Shown: positions 22,296 to 32,744 of the stretch, in pieces
Layout of the letters: each line of letters starts with the position of its first letter
Numbering within the stretch: the stretch's first letter is position 1
Source: Dysidea avara
Lineage: Eukaryota; Porifera; Demospongiae; Dictyoceratida; Dysideidae
NCBI RefSeq assembly: GCF_963678975.1
Contig: NC_089272.1
Location: forward strand, 21,651,399 to 21,715,398
Reading direction: 5' to 3'
Length of the DNA: 64,000 nucleotides
Translations under genes and position numbers: made by a program
Notes under the pieces: generated by a model
Database searches by the model: none
What the model saw: the letters and a program-made list of their open reading frames with translations, nothing else
What the model was told of the DNA's origin: nothing

Positions 22296-23139
22296 CAGGG
22301 GTGTAGCCAGGATTTTTTGAAGGGGGGTTCCAGCACCAGCATTGAGTTACTAGAAGCAGGGGTCTGGGGGCACAGCCCCCAGTCGCTGAGAGACTTTCAA
22401 TATTTTAATGAATCAAAACTCAGCAAATTGCTATATTTTATGCAAAAAGTATATTAATTATAATGCATATAAGTGCCCCGCGATGAAGGTAGTACTAGAT
22501 AAAGCCACTTAGTGGAAGCAGACAGCATAACACATAGAGAGACACATAGTAATCTGTAAGTGATAGTTATCTCACTGTGGTATAAGAGCCATGAATCCAC
22601 TGATACAAATGGAATGACTTACAATCAAAACAATATAACTATACAAATATGCATAGCATGAATTCATTTTGCATAACACAAGTGATAAATTACTGGAGCT
22701 CTATATCTTTAAACACTGCACACCAAAGCTATAGAAGTATAAGGTCATGCTAAGTTTTGCATTTAATGTTAGAATGTCTGAAAAACTTCATATGGACATG
22801 AATATATTTACATACATGTTCTATTAGAGTATACCTGACTGCTCTATTAGAGTATAAACCTGACTGCTCTATTAGAGTATATACCTGACTGCTCTATTAG
22901 AGTATATCGATCTTTTTAAAAAGTTTTGAAGAGGCCTAAGGCTCATGTTACCTCTGTAAATCCTTCCTTGAGAGATGAATGCAAGCTTTATCAATTGTTG
23001 TGCTGTGTCATTACACTATATTACTCACTCATTTTGTCCTGCCACACTAAATGGTGCGTTAGGATCCTGCTTGCAGAAGTCAAAATTTTACAGGGGGGGT
23101 TCCTGAACCCCCCGGGAACCCCCCCTCCCTACGCCCCTG
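22296..23139. mobile_element. hAT-like element, 844 bp, 5-bp TSD, inserted in Gypsy RT
   Basis: The left end is CAGGGGTGTAGCCAGGA and the right end CTCCCTACGCCCCTG; the complementary termini begin CAGGGG(T/C)GTAG. TGTTG flanks it on both sides (22291-22295 and 23140-23144). Removing the element and one TGTTG re-joins two halves of the same RT domain. 22818-22916 carries four tandem units of the CTCTATTAGAG module ending GTATATCGATCTTTTT. hAT-type termini with 5-bp TSDs are known for one hAT branch; that assignment is inference. There is no transposase frame. Confidence 0.85.
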
Positions 23140-24650
23140 TGTTGTATTGAAACAAACCCTTGTGGGTGTTTATTGTGACTAATTCTTTGGACTTGTCATC
23201 TAACTGTAGCTGTAAATAACCTTGTGACATATCTAATTTGGTAAAAAAAAATTCCACCTGACATGGCAGCAAACAAATCCTCTACCCTTGGCAATGGGTA
23301 GGTGTCAACTTTTGCAGCTTGATTAACTGTGACTCTGTAGTCACCACAAAGCCTGATTGAGCCATCATGCTTCACAACTGGAACAATAGGTGCTGCCCAA
23401 TTTGAGTGTGTAACTGGTGTGATGATTCCTAAAGCCTCAAGTCTTTCTAGTTCATTCTCCACTTTTTCTTTAAGTGAAAATGGTAGGGTGCGAGCTTTGA
23501 AAAACTTTGGTTTTGACTGTGGTTCAATCTGGAGGGTAACTTTTCCCCCTTTAAAGGTTCCAAGCCCATCTGAGAACACTTGTTTGTGTTTTTCCAAAAG
23601 TTCTGGTAATCCATTTGGCACCTGCACCTTGTGGACTTCCCCAATAGAGACTTTGAGACTACACAACCAGTCTCTACCCATAAGGTTGGGACCATTCCCA
23701 GCAACAACATATACCACTAATTGTTTTGTTTGCTCACCATAAGTGACTGTGAGTTCATCAGCTCCCAGGACTTCAACAGTTTCTCCTGTGTATGTCTTCA
23801 ACTGGACATCTGTTGTTTTCAATGTTGTATGACTCTTGTTGGCAATGACATCAAATGTTTGCTTATTCAGCAGGGACAAGGAGGCTCCTGTGTTTAGCTC
23901 CATCTGGACTGGTGTCTGGTTTAGTGTCACTGATACCAGGATAGATTCTTGACCACTGCTTGACAGAGTGAACAGGTCATAAGAGTTATCCATTGGTGTG
24001 GTTTGCCCAGCAGTCTCCTGCACATCATCAACATAATTTGTGGCCTTTGGCTGTTTGGGTAATTTCTCTTGTCGTGCTTTTGTTTTACAGGCTTTTGCAA
24101 TGTGTCCTACTTTCTTGCATTTGTGGCATTCTGCTTGCTTAAATGGGCAAGTTTGAGGAGCATGTTCTCCTAGGCATCTGTGGCAAGTAGTAGGATGACG
24201 TGAGCTGCGAGGCTGCACATCCTTTCTAGGGGGCTTGGGACCCTTTCCATGAGATTGATAGAGGATAACTGGAGGCTTTTGTATTTGTTTCATGTCCTTG
24301 TCAGCTACTTCAACTGCTAGAGATATCTCGAGAGCTTTGTCAAAAGTCAAATTCTTTTCAGCAAGAAGTCTTCTTTGTATAACTTGGTGGTTGATTCCAC
24401 ATACCAACCAGTCTCTGAGCATCATGTTGAGGGTGTCTCCATAATCGCAATACTTTGCAATGGCCCGTAGAGAAGCTACATAGTTAGCCACGGCTTCTCC
24501 CTCTGCTCTCACACGATTGTAAAACTTGTACCTTTGTACAATTGAAGAAGGTGTGGGATCATAATGCTCTGATAACACCTTGATCAGGTCAGCATACTTG
24601 ATGCCTTTCAATGTGTCCTCACCTACTAAACTGCAAATTGTAGCAAAAGT
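23140..24650 (-). pseudogene. Gypsy gag, protease and first part of reverse transcriptase
   Basis: The 24611-23196 frame (471 codons) has a gag helical part to about residue 110. Two zinc-knuckle-like motifs follow, of which the second (C-H-K-C-K-K-V-G-H-I-A-K-A-C, 162-175) fits C-x2-C-x4-H-x4-C. The protease active site reads N-T-G-A-S (240-244) where D-T-G-A-S is expected, with L-M-G-R-D-W-L at 310-316. The RT begins at about 370 (L-C-G-D-Y-R-V-T-V-N, 421-430). The frame is lost in a run of T (minus strand) near 23250, after which RT similarity resumes in another frame down to the hAT insertion. gag similarity extends upstream of the ATG to about 24650 and then stops. Confidence 0.85.
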
Positions 24651-25522
24651 AGACTATATGGTCTAGTAGAATATTTCCTGGTTCTTGTTCTTATTCATAA
24701 TGTTTAAAGTGTATATATATATATATATTATGTGAGCATGGAAAATTTAAAATTTTGAAACTGGCCTATGGCACTATCCAGTGGTAGAGTCAATAACCTC
24801 ATTTATCAAGCTACCACAGGACTCATCGCAGAACCAGCAAATACTTAATTATGACCCAGCATGTCAACACATCTTCAGACAACTTAGCTGTTGCATACAA
24901 TGACATACAATGTTCACACTCTTATTGTGTACTCAGATGATTCACTACAGTTATTATAATTTGATTGATCAGAATCTTCTCCAGCTTGACTCATGTTTCA
25001 AGGTAATGCATGGAGTATATAAGTGCTAAAAGTTGTGTAACAACACACACTGTCTTTAGTCAAGTACAGCAGAAAAATAGCTATTAAAATGAAGTTGATG
25101 CATCACCCAAGTCAAAGGTAACACTGAAAATAAGCTAGGCATTAAATACGTATTACACTTTCATAGCTGACAAGCACAAGTAGTCTGGTGTTTAAACTTT
25201 TAAAGAGGTTTAGTCTTGTGGCATAACAAATACCACTCCCTTTTGTAAGGTTGCTCTACAGCAGTGATGTGGTTTTCTGAGCCATTCAGATACAGCCGCA
25301 TTCATGACTCCAAAGACCTGTCATGTACTGGATTACACAACAACTTTTACCACATTACATCATTACTTACACAATATATCATGTGCTACCATTGTAGACA
25401 AACACAGTTACAAATAAATAAATATACAGAAAGCTCAAAACTGCAAGATTACTTGCTTCATGCTAAGGTGCTTGGCAATTATGGCAAAATTGTGATATGT
25501 AAGCCATACATATCACATGTGA
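24651..25522. other. Non-coding stretch upstream of the truncated Gypsy
   Basis: A (TA)9 microsatellite lies at 24712-24729. No LTR, exon or repeat boundary is evident. The short frame at 25264-25542 has no recognisable feature. Confidence 0.4.
24712..24729. repeat. (TA)n microsatellite
   Basis: Nine alternating TA units. Confidence 0.85.
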
Positions 25523-25579
25523 ATGAAACCTTACAGCACTAAATAGCAGGATATGTGCTCAGTACTAGTACTACAACTA

Positions 25580-25629
25580 ATGGCCCATATAAGTTTGGTA
25601 ATTGACATTTCCAAACTTATATGGGCCAT
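25580..25629. repeat. Perfect 19-bp inverted repeat (hairpin)
   Basis: ATGGCCCATATAAGTTTGG (25580-25598) is repeated exactly in reverse complement at 25611-25629 with a 12-bp loop. A third partial copy (GCCCATATAAGTTTA) follows at about 25655-25669. The partner segment at 51540 has only one degenerate arm (CCTATATAAGTTAG), so the hairpin is specific to this copy. Confidence 0.85.
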
Positions 25630-26796
25630 GCATGCATGCACGTTTGCCATATCAGCCCATATAAGTTTAACCATGCATAGAGCTATGAGTGACATGATTC
25701 TAAGTGCATTGTCATTCATAGGACTCTATGGGAATAGCTAGCTATGTAGTTGTAAACAAAAATAACACCCATAAAAGCATTCTTTAACATTGCTTCATTG
25801 TTGAAATTTACCAGCTACAAAAACCCATTGTGTTTAGGCTGAAACAGTAGAAATTTAAGATCCTAGCTGTTGTGTCTGTATGCTCTGATTTTAAGTGAGG
25901 GACCATATAGGATATAGGAGATATATATTCAAGTGTTCAAGTGTCAGTCTTACAAATGATTAATACAAAATAGAGCTTGCAATACTTGGGCAGTGGTTTG
26001 ATTTCTTCTTCATCTTCACCTGTGCATGTGCACTGCTATATATATCTCACCATTATACCAAACATCCTGACATACCGATTGCTTAAAAGTTACAAATCTA
26101 TACCTCATATGTAAAAGACATCAATTATTTTTGAAAAGGATACACTTCCTTTTACATCTAAATTCTACTGAAATTTCAAGCATCTATAAAGTTAACAGGT
26201 TTACAGCATCTGGGGGTTGCACTCTCAAATGATCCAGCTCCAAAATTTTCCTATTTTAATAGCTTAATTTAGCCGGAACAAAACAAAATGTGACCATCAA
26301 ATATACACCCTCCCTTCTATCTGTATATATTGCATTTGCAAGTACAAATAGGTGTGTATATCAAGTTCTTTATCATCATACTGTAAATGTCAAAAGTACA
26401 TCATCACGTTAGGTTCCAACTTTCCAGAGGAGATGCTTTACAATAACCACCGAATGAATCAGGAACTTCTAACCATTAGGCATAAGTGTTCAATGGTAAA
26501 AATAAATTGAGAACTCTTTGAAAGCATAGATTCAGTACTATTGCTGGTCATAGTATTATTAGCATCAGTTTAGGCTAATAGAATTAGGTTGCAGATCTAG
26601 ACCCCTTGATACAACTTTGAACTCAAACCATATACTGCAGCATTAACGCTGTGCCCCTTATATGACAGTTAGTATTACCACTGCTATAGAGCTATTTAAT
26701 AGTTATTTCACTTAGTTAAAGTGGCTCACAATGCAACTTATGCTCACTCAGCCAAAATTATTACCAAATTCAATCTCAGAATACTAAATTTGCAGA

Positions 26797-26959
26797 ATTT
26801 TCCTGTGGAGGCATGCCCCCAGACCTCCTAGATAAAGCATGCTCTGCATACTGAGCATGCTTTGCACCCTTTCAATTCACTAGTTGTATATATCAACCAG
26901 TAACCACTTTTTCTTAACTATGCCCCTAGCTTAGCACCCACCCCTTGTGAAATCCTAGA
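26797..26959 (-). mobile_element. hAT-like element end, truncated
   Basis: It carries the reverse complement of the subterminal motif of the 28106 element (GGCATGCCCCCAGACCTCC here versus GGAGGTCTGAGGGCATGCCC there). It ends AGATCCATCCCTG, matching CAGGGGCGGATC-type termini in reverse. No matching other end or TSD was found. Confidence 0.5.
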
Positions 26960-27419
26960 TCCATCCCTGATATGTATAATGATTTGATTATTTCTGTGGT
27001 TTCCATTTCCACTGTTTTCCAATTGCCCCACTGAAGGTGCTTGGAGAGGACTAATGTTAGTGTAAATTTTGATAGTACAGTGGATGCATGTCCTTCAGTA
27101 TACCTACAAGAACTAAAACAGCTTCAGATGAATGTTAGCTATCATTGCAACTGATTCATATTTATAAGTAGATTATGGACATGGAGGATGACATAGGAAG
27201 GCTATACAGTTTTATCCTGCATGTGGCTGAATCAGTGGAAGAAAACTACTGACTTAGATATATGGCTCCAGAAAATTTTGCTAAATTTGGTAATAATTTT
27301 GGTTGAATTTTATTGAAAATTGTGTTAACTAAGTGACATCATTATTCTTTAACAGTGGAAATACTAACTGCCATATAAACAAAAACCATAACAAAAGTGC
27401 TGCAGTATGGTTTGAGTCC

Positions 27420-27990
27420 ACAGTTCAATTTCAAGGGGTCTAGGAGTGCAACCTCCAGAAGCTGTGAGATACTGAATCCAATTGATGCTAAAGATGAAAC
27501 CACTATCAGCAATATTAACTTTATGTGTACACGTAATTTCAAATGTAATATACAAGTAGAAGGGATATATAGTGGTTGTTCTAAAACTATATAAGTGTAA
27601 AAAAGGTGTGGAGCTTGATCAAGTAAGGGTGCAGCCCTGGCCACTCGCTGTAGGTGTTAGAGAGTTGGGGGTGCTTAAAATTTATGCAGGTGGTATTGGT
27701 GCATAAGCACACTGAGCATCTGTTGCTATTCTAGTGAGTCTGGGGGCATCTCCCCACAGGAAAATTTGAAATTTAAGTATCAGGAGATTGAATTTTAGTA
27801 GTTTTAGCAGTTAATAATACATGCTTGATTGTTGCATAAGGGTGACTGCTCTATTAGGGTGACTGCTCTATTAGGGTATCTCAATCTTTTCTGGCTAACT
27901 GTGCAGGCTTAATGTGACGATATACATCCGCTACATGCTGGAGCATCCTCAACGCCCCCCCTTCTGCCCCCTATGTGGATGTAATTCTAT
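27420..27990 (+). mobile_element. hAT-related repeat without clear ends
   Basis: It shares AAAGATGAAACCA, CAGCAATATTA and GGTGTGGAGCTTGATCAAGTAA with 56490-56800. It shares GGGGGCATCTCCCCACAGGAAAATTTGAA with hAT-like elements, and has two module units at 27841-27888 (GACTGCTCTATTAGGGT repeated). A third, weak unit is at 27995-28030. No terminal inverted repeats or TSD could be read. Confidence 0.5.
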
Positions 27991-28105
27991 TTGAGAGTAA
28001 TTGACCATTTTATTAGAGTAGTCTATTTCGATTTTTAGCGGCTTAACAGCTAGCATAGCTAGCTCATACTGTCATAGTGGTGTTAGTAAATAATTGTAGG
28101 AGGTG

Positions 28106-28944
28106 CAGGGGCGGATCCAGGATTTCTAAAAGGGGGGGGCTAATTTGAAGTATATGTATATGTATTGTGGTGTGCAAAGTACACCGGCCAGCATGCATGC
28201 AAAGCATGCAAAGCATGCTGAAGCTAGGGAGGTCTGAGGGCATGCCCTCCCAGGAAAAATTTGAACAATATCATGCCAAAATACTGCTATTTGGTAACAT
28301 TTCAACATAAAATCCTTACTGTTTGTAAGCATTTCAGTGTCCTTTTAATTATATCATTGTCCTAGCATGAACAGCCCTACTGGAAAATTTTGAGATTTGA
28401 ATGATTTGAGATTGAATCTGAGAGCACTTTCAGTGGTGCATATGTACTTGAAGTAATTCTATTCATACAGCAAGTACAACTATCACTTATAAGATACTAT
28501 ACAAGTATATAGAGGTATCAGCTAATGAAGGCTTTTGAACTAGACTATTGCACTTCACAATGTGTAGATACATCTTTTAATGCAGACAGATTTGGATAAT
28601 TTCCATCAGTAGCAAAGCCAACTTAAATGTGTCTTCTGAATGTTCTATTAGAGTAGTTAGGTGACTGCTCTATTAGAGTATCTCGATCTCATGCTCTGCT
28701 AGTGCTGATTCAGGCCCATTGTTGTATAATCTTTAACACAAATCCAGTGATAATGCCTTGGAAAGATAGTTCTAAGGTGGGTTTATGTGTATATGTGTTA
28801 TTAGTGACACTATTATATGCTAAGACAGAAAAAGTTCATTGTGATCCTTTCATATTGATCAAGTTAAGTTGAAAAGTGAAGGGGGGGGGGCTTCAGCCCC
28901 CAAAGCCCCCCCCCCCCCCCCCCCCCCCCCTGGATCCGCCCCTG
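28106..28944. mobile_element. hAT-like element, 839 bp, 16-bp perfect TIR, 5-bp TSD
   Basis: The ends CAGGGGCGGATCCAGG and CCTGGATCCGCCCCTG are perfect reverse complements. AGGTG flanks both sides (28101-28105 and 28945-28949). Two module units lie at 28636-28688 (GACTGCTCTATTAGAGTATC followed by TCGATCT). Near the right end there is a G10 run and a C run of about 25, whose lengths are unreliable in any assembly. No transposase. Confidence 0.85.
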
Positions 28945-28949
28945 AGGTG

Positions 28950-29301
28950 CCCATAGTGCCCCTCTCCCACTAAAACAGCCCTTGACTATATATAGTGGAC
29001 CAAACTCAACTTCTAAGGTTTTCTAGAAAGGTGAGGTGGCATTTTGTTGAAAAGTTTTAATCCATGTCACGTGATCGATCGGGAGATCGTTAAGACCAGT
29101 GCGAGGACCAGTGTGATTTGTTAACCGAGTACGCTGATCTTCTAAGAGACCTAACCTGAAATCACCTAACCTGAAATCTTGTACATTCATTCCCAAGTAA
29201 GTTACACCCGTATGGTAATAATTTTCATGAGCAGTTTGCAATTAATTGTTGCTGGCTTAGCTAGCCGTAGAATTAATTTGCAGCCTAACCTATTAAACTA
29301 T
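28950..29301. other. Short non-repetitive stretch, nature unknown
   Basis: It contains a directly repeated ACCTAACCTGAAATC (29151-29178) and a CpG-richer patch around 29060-29110 (CACGTGATCGATCGGGAGATCG). It is open on the minus strand from 29241 to 29023 without a recognisable domain. It could be a promoter or first exon, but nothing confirms this. Confidence 0.25.
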
Positions 29302-29565
29302 GCCGCGGCGGCGTTCTGAGTCAGCGTAGTTTCACGGCCTTCATTTAGCAGATGGGTAGCTGTACGTAAACAACGAGACTAAGTGTACATGTAGTCTGTC
29401 GAGCAATATGATATAGTATATCATATGGCTCGACACATGCCGGAATATAGCTACTCGGCGTTGTGAAAAAATCTACAGACTACATGTACACTTTAAATAA
29501 TCGCGTTGTTTACGTACAGCTACCCATCTGCTAAATGAAGGAAACTACGCCGCGGCTGACTCAGG
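29302..29565. mobile_element. CpG-rich fold-back element with about 95-bp arms
   Basis: The left arm (29302-29399) runs CCGCGGCGG..GCGTAGTTTC..TTCATTTAGCAGATGGGTAG..AGTGTACATGTAGTCTGT. The right arm (29473-29558) is the complement, ending GAAACTACGCCGCGG. The loop contains its own palindrome (GAGCAATATGATATAGTATATCATATGGCTC-like). It is distinctly richer in CpG than its surroundings. No TSD is clear. Confidence 0.75.
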
Positions 29566-29774
29566 ACCATGTCTCTGGGAAAACCGGCACTAATAGCTAA
29601 AAATTTTCGTAAAGTAGCGTATTTTATACAGTGTCATAGCTCGCCAATGGTTGAAGCTATGTGTACCAAATTTTCACACTTACAAATTTTCACACATTTT
29701 ACACCTATTTGTTACCTTTCAGACTGGAACATCCACTGTACTACAGTACATTGAGGGGTAACGCGTTACTCACA

Positions 29775-29796
29775 GTGTGTGTGTGTGTGTGTGTGT
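29775..29796. repeat. (GT)n microsatellite
   Basis: Eleven GT units. Confidence 0.9.
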
Positions 29797-31327
29797 TTGC
29801 CTTGCGTCTTTTATTTCGTGTACATTTGTCTTGAGCCATAAGACGTAGCTATAAATCAATTTATGTAACGCGTTACATAATAATATTTATTACTAGGCGA
29901 GTGAATGCATAGCAGGGGCAAACTAAAGGAAATAACCATCATATTATTTAGGTTAGGTGAATCTATGAATCCTTGGACACACGCTATACCACAGATGGGG
30001 CAGCTGGCATTACTGCACAAGTGGGTGTATATCAGCGTTAAGCATCCCACTGATCTGACCAGTCTCTGGGCAGTTTCTGGTTAAGAAGTAAAAACCTTCT
30101 CCTTGATGAGGAGATGGAAACTGCAGCAGTTAAGTCAAATACCTATAGATAGATTTGGTCAAGGTATTTTCTCCTTCAGAATGTAATTAATACAGTTTTT
30201 AAAGGATGTTGGTGATGGTGGCCTAATATGCTCAATTCGATGGTGTCATAATGGCTAACAGGTAACTCCCATGTACCCAAACTCAAATATGATCTCTTGG
30301 TACTCCATTTTCCCTGACGTTTGCTTGAATGTACTGTATATGTTCATCTCCCTTATAAGGGAGTAAAGGCTATCAACATGTTTAGACCAAACCTTAATTA
30401 ACACCTAAGTGAAATAGTTATTTGGCTTTGATATGCATCACAACCACTAAGCCATCTAAGTACTAACCCACATAAACCATGTAAATTAACCATTAACCAC
30501 TACTGCATATACCTATGCACTCAGGCCCGTACCCAGGGAGGTTCAGATGAACCCCCTATTTTATTTGGCAGTTTTTGTTTTTTTTGCAGAAAATGTTATA
30601 GCATTGACTTTTACACCATATCTAGTATATAGCACTTTGAGGTTATTTATATATGTAAATGGAAATCACATGAATGATACCATGAATACTGACAGTCTAC
30701 CGCCTATAGTGACTTATATAAACGTAACTCACTTAACTCACTTTATTCATGGCGTATTCCTGTCAATCAGTGGTGCATTTCCCAACTACAATGACATTTA
30801 GAATACGCTCTAATAATTATCTGCTGGCATTGTATGCTGCTATGGATACCTTGGTGTGTAAATTAGTGCTGATCAGGCAATACAACAAAGAAGGTGGTAA
30901 GGAATACTTGGAGGGTGTTATTTTTAAATTGATATGCATAATAGCCTGAGTCTTTTGTGTCTTACTAAGCTAGTGACATACTCTGAAACATAAGCTTATA
31001 CTATCAAGGGTGAATAATGGAAAATAATTCACTCTTCATACTATGGATGGTTGTATGTTGCATACCTAGGCTTAATGACTGGCTCCACTCCATGCAATAG
31101 AGATAACAGTCTTTCAAGTGATGCAATGTGTATACATAATAGTCTGGTAGAATTAAGGTTAGACCCGGAAAAAATTCAAAGAAAACTGATTTTAGTATCA
31201 TTAAAAGCAAATTTTTCACAGAATAACATATCCAAAATCCTCTAAAATCCACCTTGGGGAAAAATGTTTATGGCCAATTTAGCATTGAGACATATGTGAC
31301 TGGATTTGGGAAAGTGGATCTTCCACA
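29797..31327. other. Repeat-derived stretch with one hAT-like left end
   Basis: CAGGCCCGTACCCAGGGAGG at 30522-30541 has the form of a hAT-like left terminus, but no complementary right end or TSD was found. Open frames at 30547-30949 and 31004-31252 encode no known domain. 31290-31320 (GTGACTGGATTTGGGAAAG) begins a repeat that is also present near 59410 and is interrupted by the element at 31328. Confidence 0.35.
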
Positions 31328-32316
31328 CAGTGGCGTAGCCAAAGGGGGGCAAGGGGAGGCATTTGCCCCCCCGTCACTAAGTGATGTTTTTTAAAACTTC
31401 CGTCACAAGCTTTCCAGTAACTGACACGCATTCCAAATTACTGTTTGTGCGCTACTAGCTACGCGAGTGCACACAACATTCAACTCGTTTGTGAATGGTG
31501 ATAATAATACGATGAGTTCTTGCGCGTTACAAGCAATTAATAAAACGATGCGCTAAAAATAAAGTATGCCCGAATCCCCAGGGGTTCCCCCGTGTAGACA
31601 CTATGCCTTCACCGCCAACGAAAATATTAGACACAATTCTATATTTACCCTATACTACTCACGTGATAGTGCATTTTTCGAATCTAAAGATAGGTGACCC
31701 GCTCAAAGTGACTTCGCAAGAGTCGCAACTCAGAAGAGACAAGTGATATGCAATGATGCTACAAACCTACGAGGTGATAAAGTTAAATGGACCAACTTTA
31801 TTTTAATCACACTGGATCTTCGTACAGTGTAGTGGCATGCCAGTTTAATTTTTTTCACTTTGTCAGTAAGCTTACAAATTCTGCTAACGGGAAAGGTATA
31901 GAGTTGGGATTTCGTGCCAATACATGGCGGTTGAATTTCGCCGGCTGAAGTGAGTGAGCTCGTCATACTATGCCAGTGTGCTAGGACTGCAGCACGGACT
32001 GTGGCTGGCGTAAGCAACTATGACACATTGTATTTGTACTAAAATATTCACAATATAGTTCTACTGGATTATGGACAAATTTGTTGGAGTACAGTTGTGG
32101 CACGTGCGATGATGCTCGACGAAAATATTTCCAATAATATAACTGGTAGCAATCAGTAATGAAGTAGTTATGTAGATAAGCTGTAATAATACGACACCGT
32201 ATGTTGGCTAGCCCATCATTGGGTCATTAGCCTTTTGTGCAATTATGAACAATGTCGAGAGTTTTGTGGGGGATGCCTACCCCCCCCCCCCCACCGTCTG
32301 GCTAGCTACACCCCTA
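31328..32316. mobile_element. hAT-like element, 989 bp, 8-bp TSD
   Basis: It starts CAGTGGCGTAGCCAAAGGGG and ends GGCTAGCTACACCCCTA. CTTCCACA flanks both sides (31320-31327 and 32317-32324). The termini pair as (C/T)AG(T/G)GG(C/T)GTAGC. The interior has higher CpG than the surroundings and no transposase frame. The host sequence is a dispersed repeat, so this is a nested insertion. Confidence 0.8.
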
Positions 32317-32324
32317 CTTCCACA

Positions 32325-32744
32325 CATATCCAATTTACCAACATTGACAACTCATAACTTCAGATTGGAAAATGGTACTGACTTGAAATATGATCAGTAG
32401 TGAGCACCAGCATCACTTATTAGTTGCAGAAAATTTCAGGTTGATATTCACCATGTACACTAAGTTGTGGTTTCTTGATTAAATGCATTTGCTAGACCTA
32501 TTTTTGCAAATCTGGTAATTTGTGACTAACAAAAATGCATATTATCCTTAAAATATTTTCTCATAAGAAATTCGTTGCAAACAATATTAGCTGTATGAAA
32601 TAAGAATAAGGAAATAAAAAGGTGCCTATCAGGTAAGTTCTGAACAAATATATTTGTCACAATTATTGTAAACAGTTTCCTCGGCACTTCTGCAACTCTC
32701 CCTGTAACTGCCACATGCTGCAACATACTTTAATCCATGATTAC
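32325..32744. other. Continuation of the repeat split by the 31328 element
   Basis: It contains TCATAACTT, then TTGAAATATGATCAG and AGAAAATTTCAGGTTGAT, a style of sequence also seen near 59470-59540. No gene. Confidence 0.35.

Larger units (their letters stand above)
19765..24650 (-). mobile_element. Decayed, 5'-truncated Gypsy LTR retrotransposon
   Basis: On the minus strand the order is gag, CCHC knuckles, aspartic protease, reverse transcriptase, RNase H, integrase: the Gypsy/Metaviridae order. gag homology begins abruptly at about 24650 with no 5' LTR beyond it, so the element is truncated. A purine run (rc of 19995-20007, GAAGAGGAGGAAA) followed by TGTAGTAACG suggests a polypurine tract and 3' LTR at 19994 downward. 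The body is broken by a frameshift in an A/T run near 23250, a hAT-like insertion (22296-23139), an in-frame TGA at 21776-21778 and a frameshift near 20465. It cannot be autonomous. Confidence 0.85.
25523..27245. repeat. Segmental duplication block A2 (partner 51486-52000)
   Basis: Colinear matches with 51486-52000: TACAGCACTAAATAGCAGGA, CTTACAAA..ACTTGGGCAGTG, AACTAAAACAGCTTCA, and TATGGACATGGAGGATGACA plus TAGGAAGG, then GAATCAGTGGA. Block A2 is longer because extra repeat sequence (25600-25900 and 26050-27050) separates the anchors. Confidence 0.65.

Noticed and set aside
25531-25741. Mirrored open frames on both strands
   Set aside because: They are produced by the perfect hairpin at 25580-25629 and not by genes.
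30547-31252. Several open frames of 60-85 codons, hydrophobic
   Set aside because: They lie within repeat sequence next to a hAT-like end, with no signal peptide or conserved motif that holds up.
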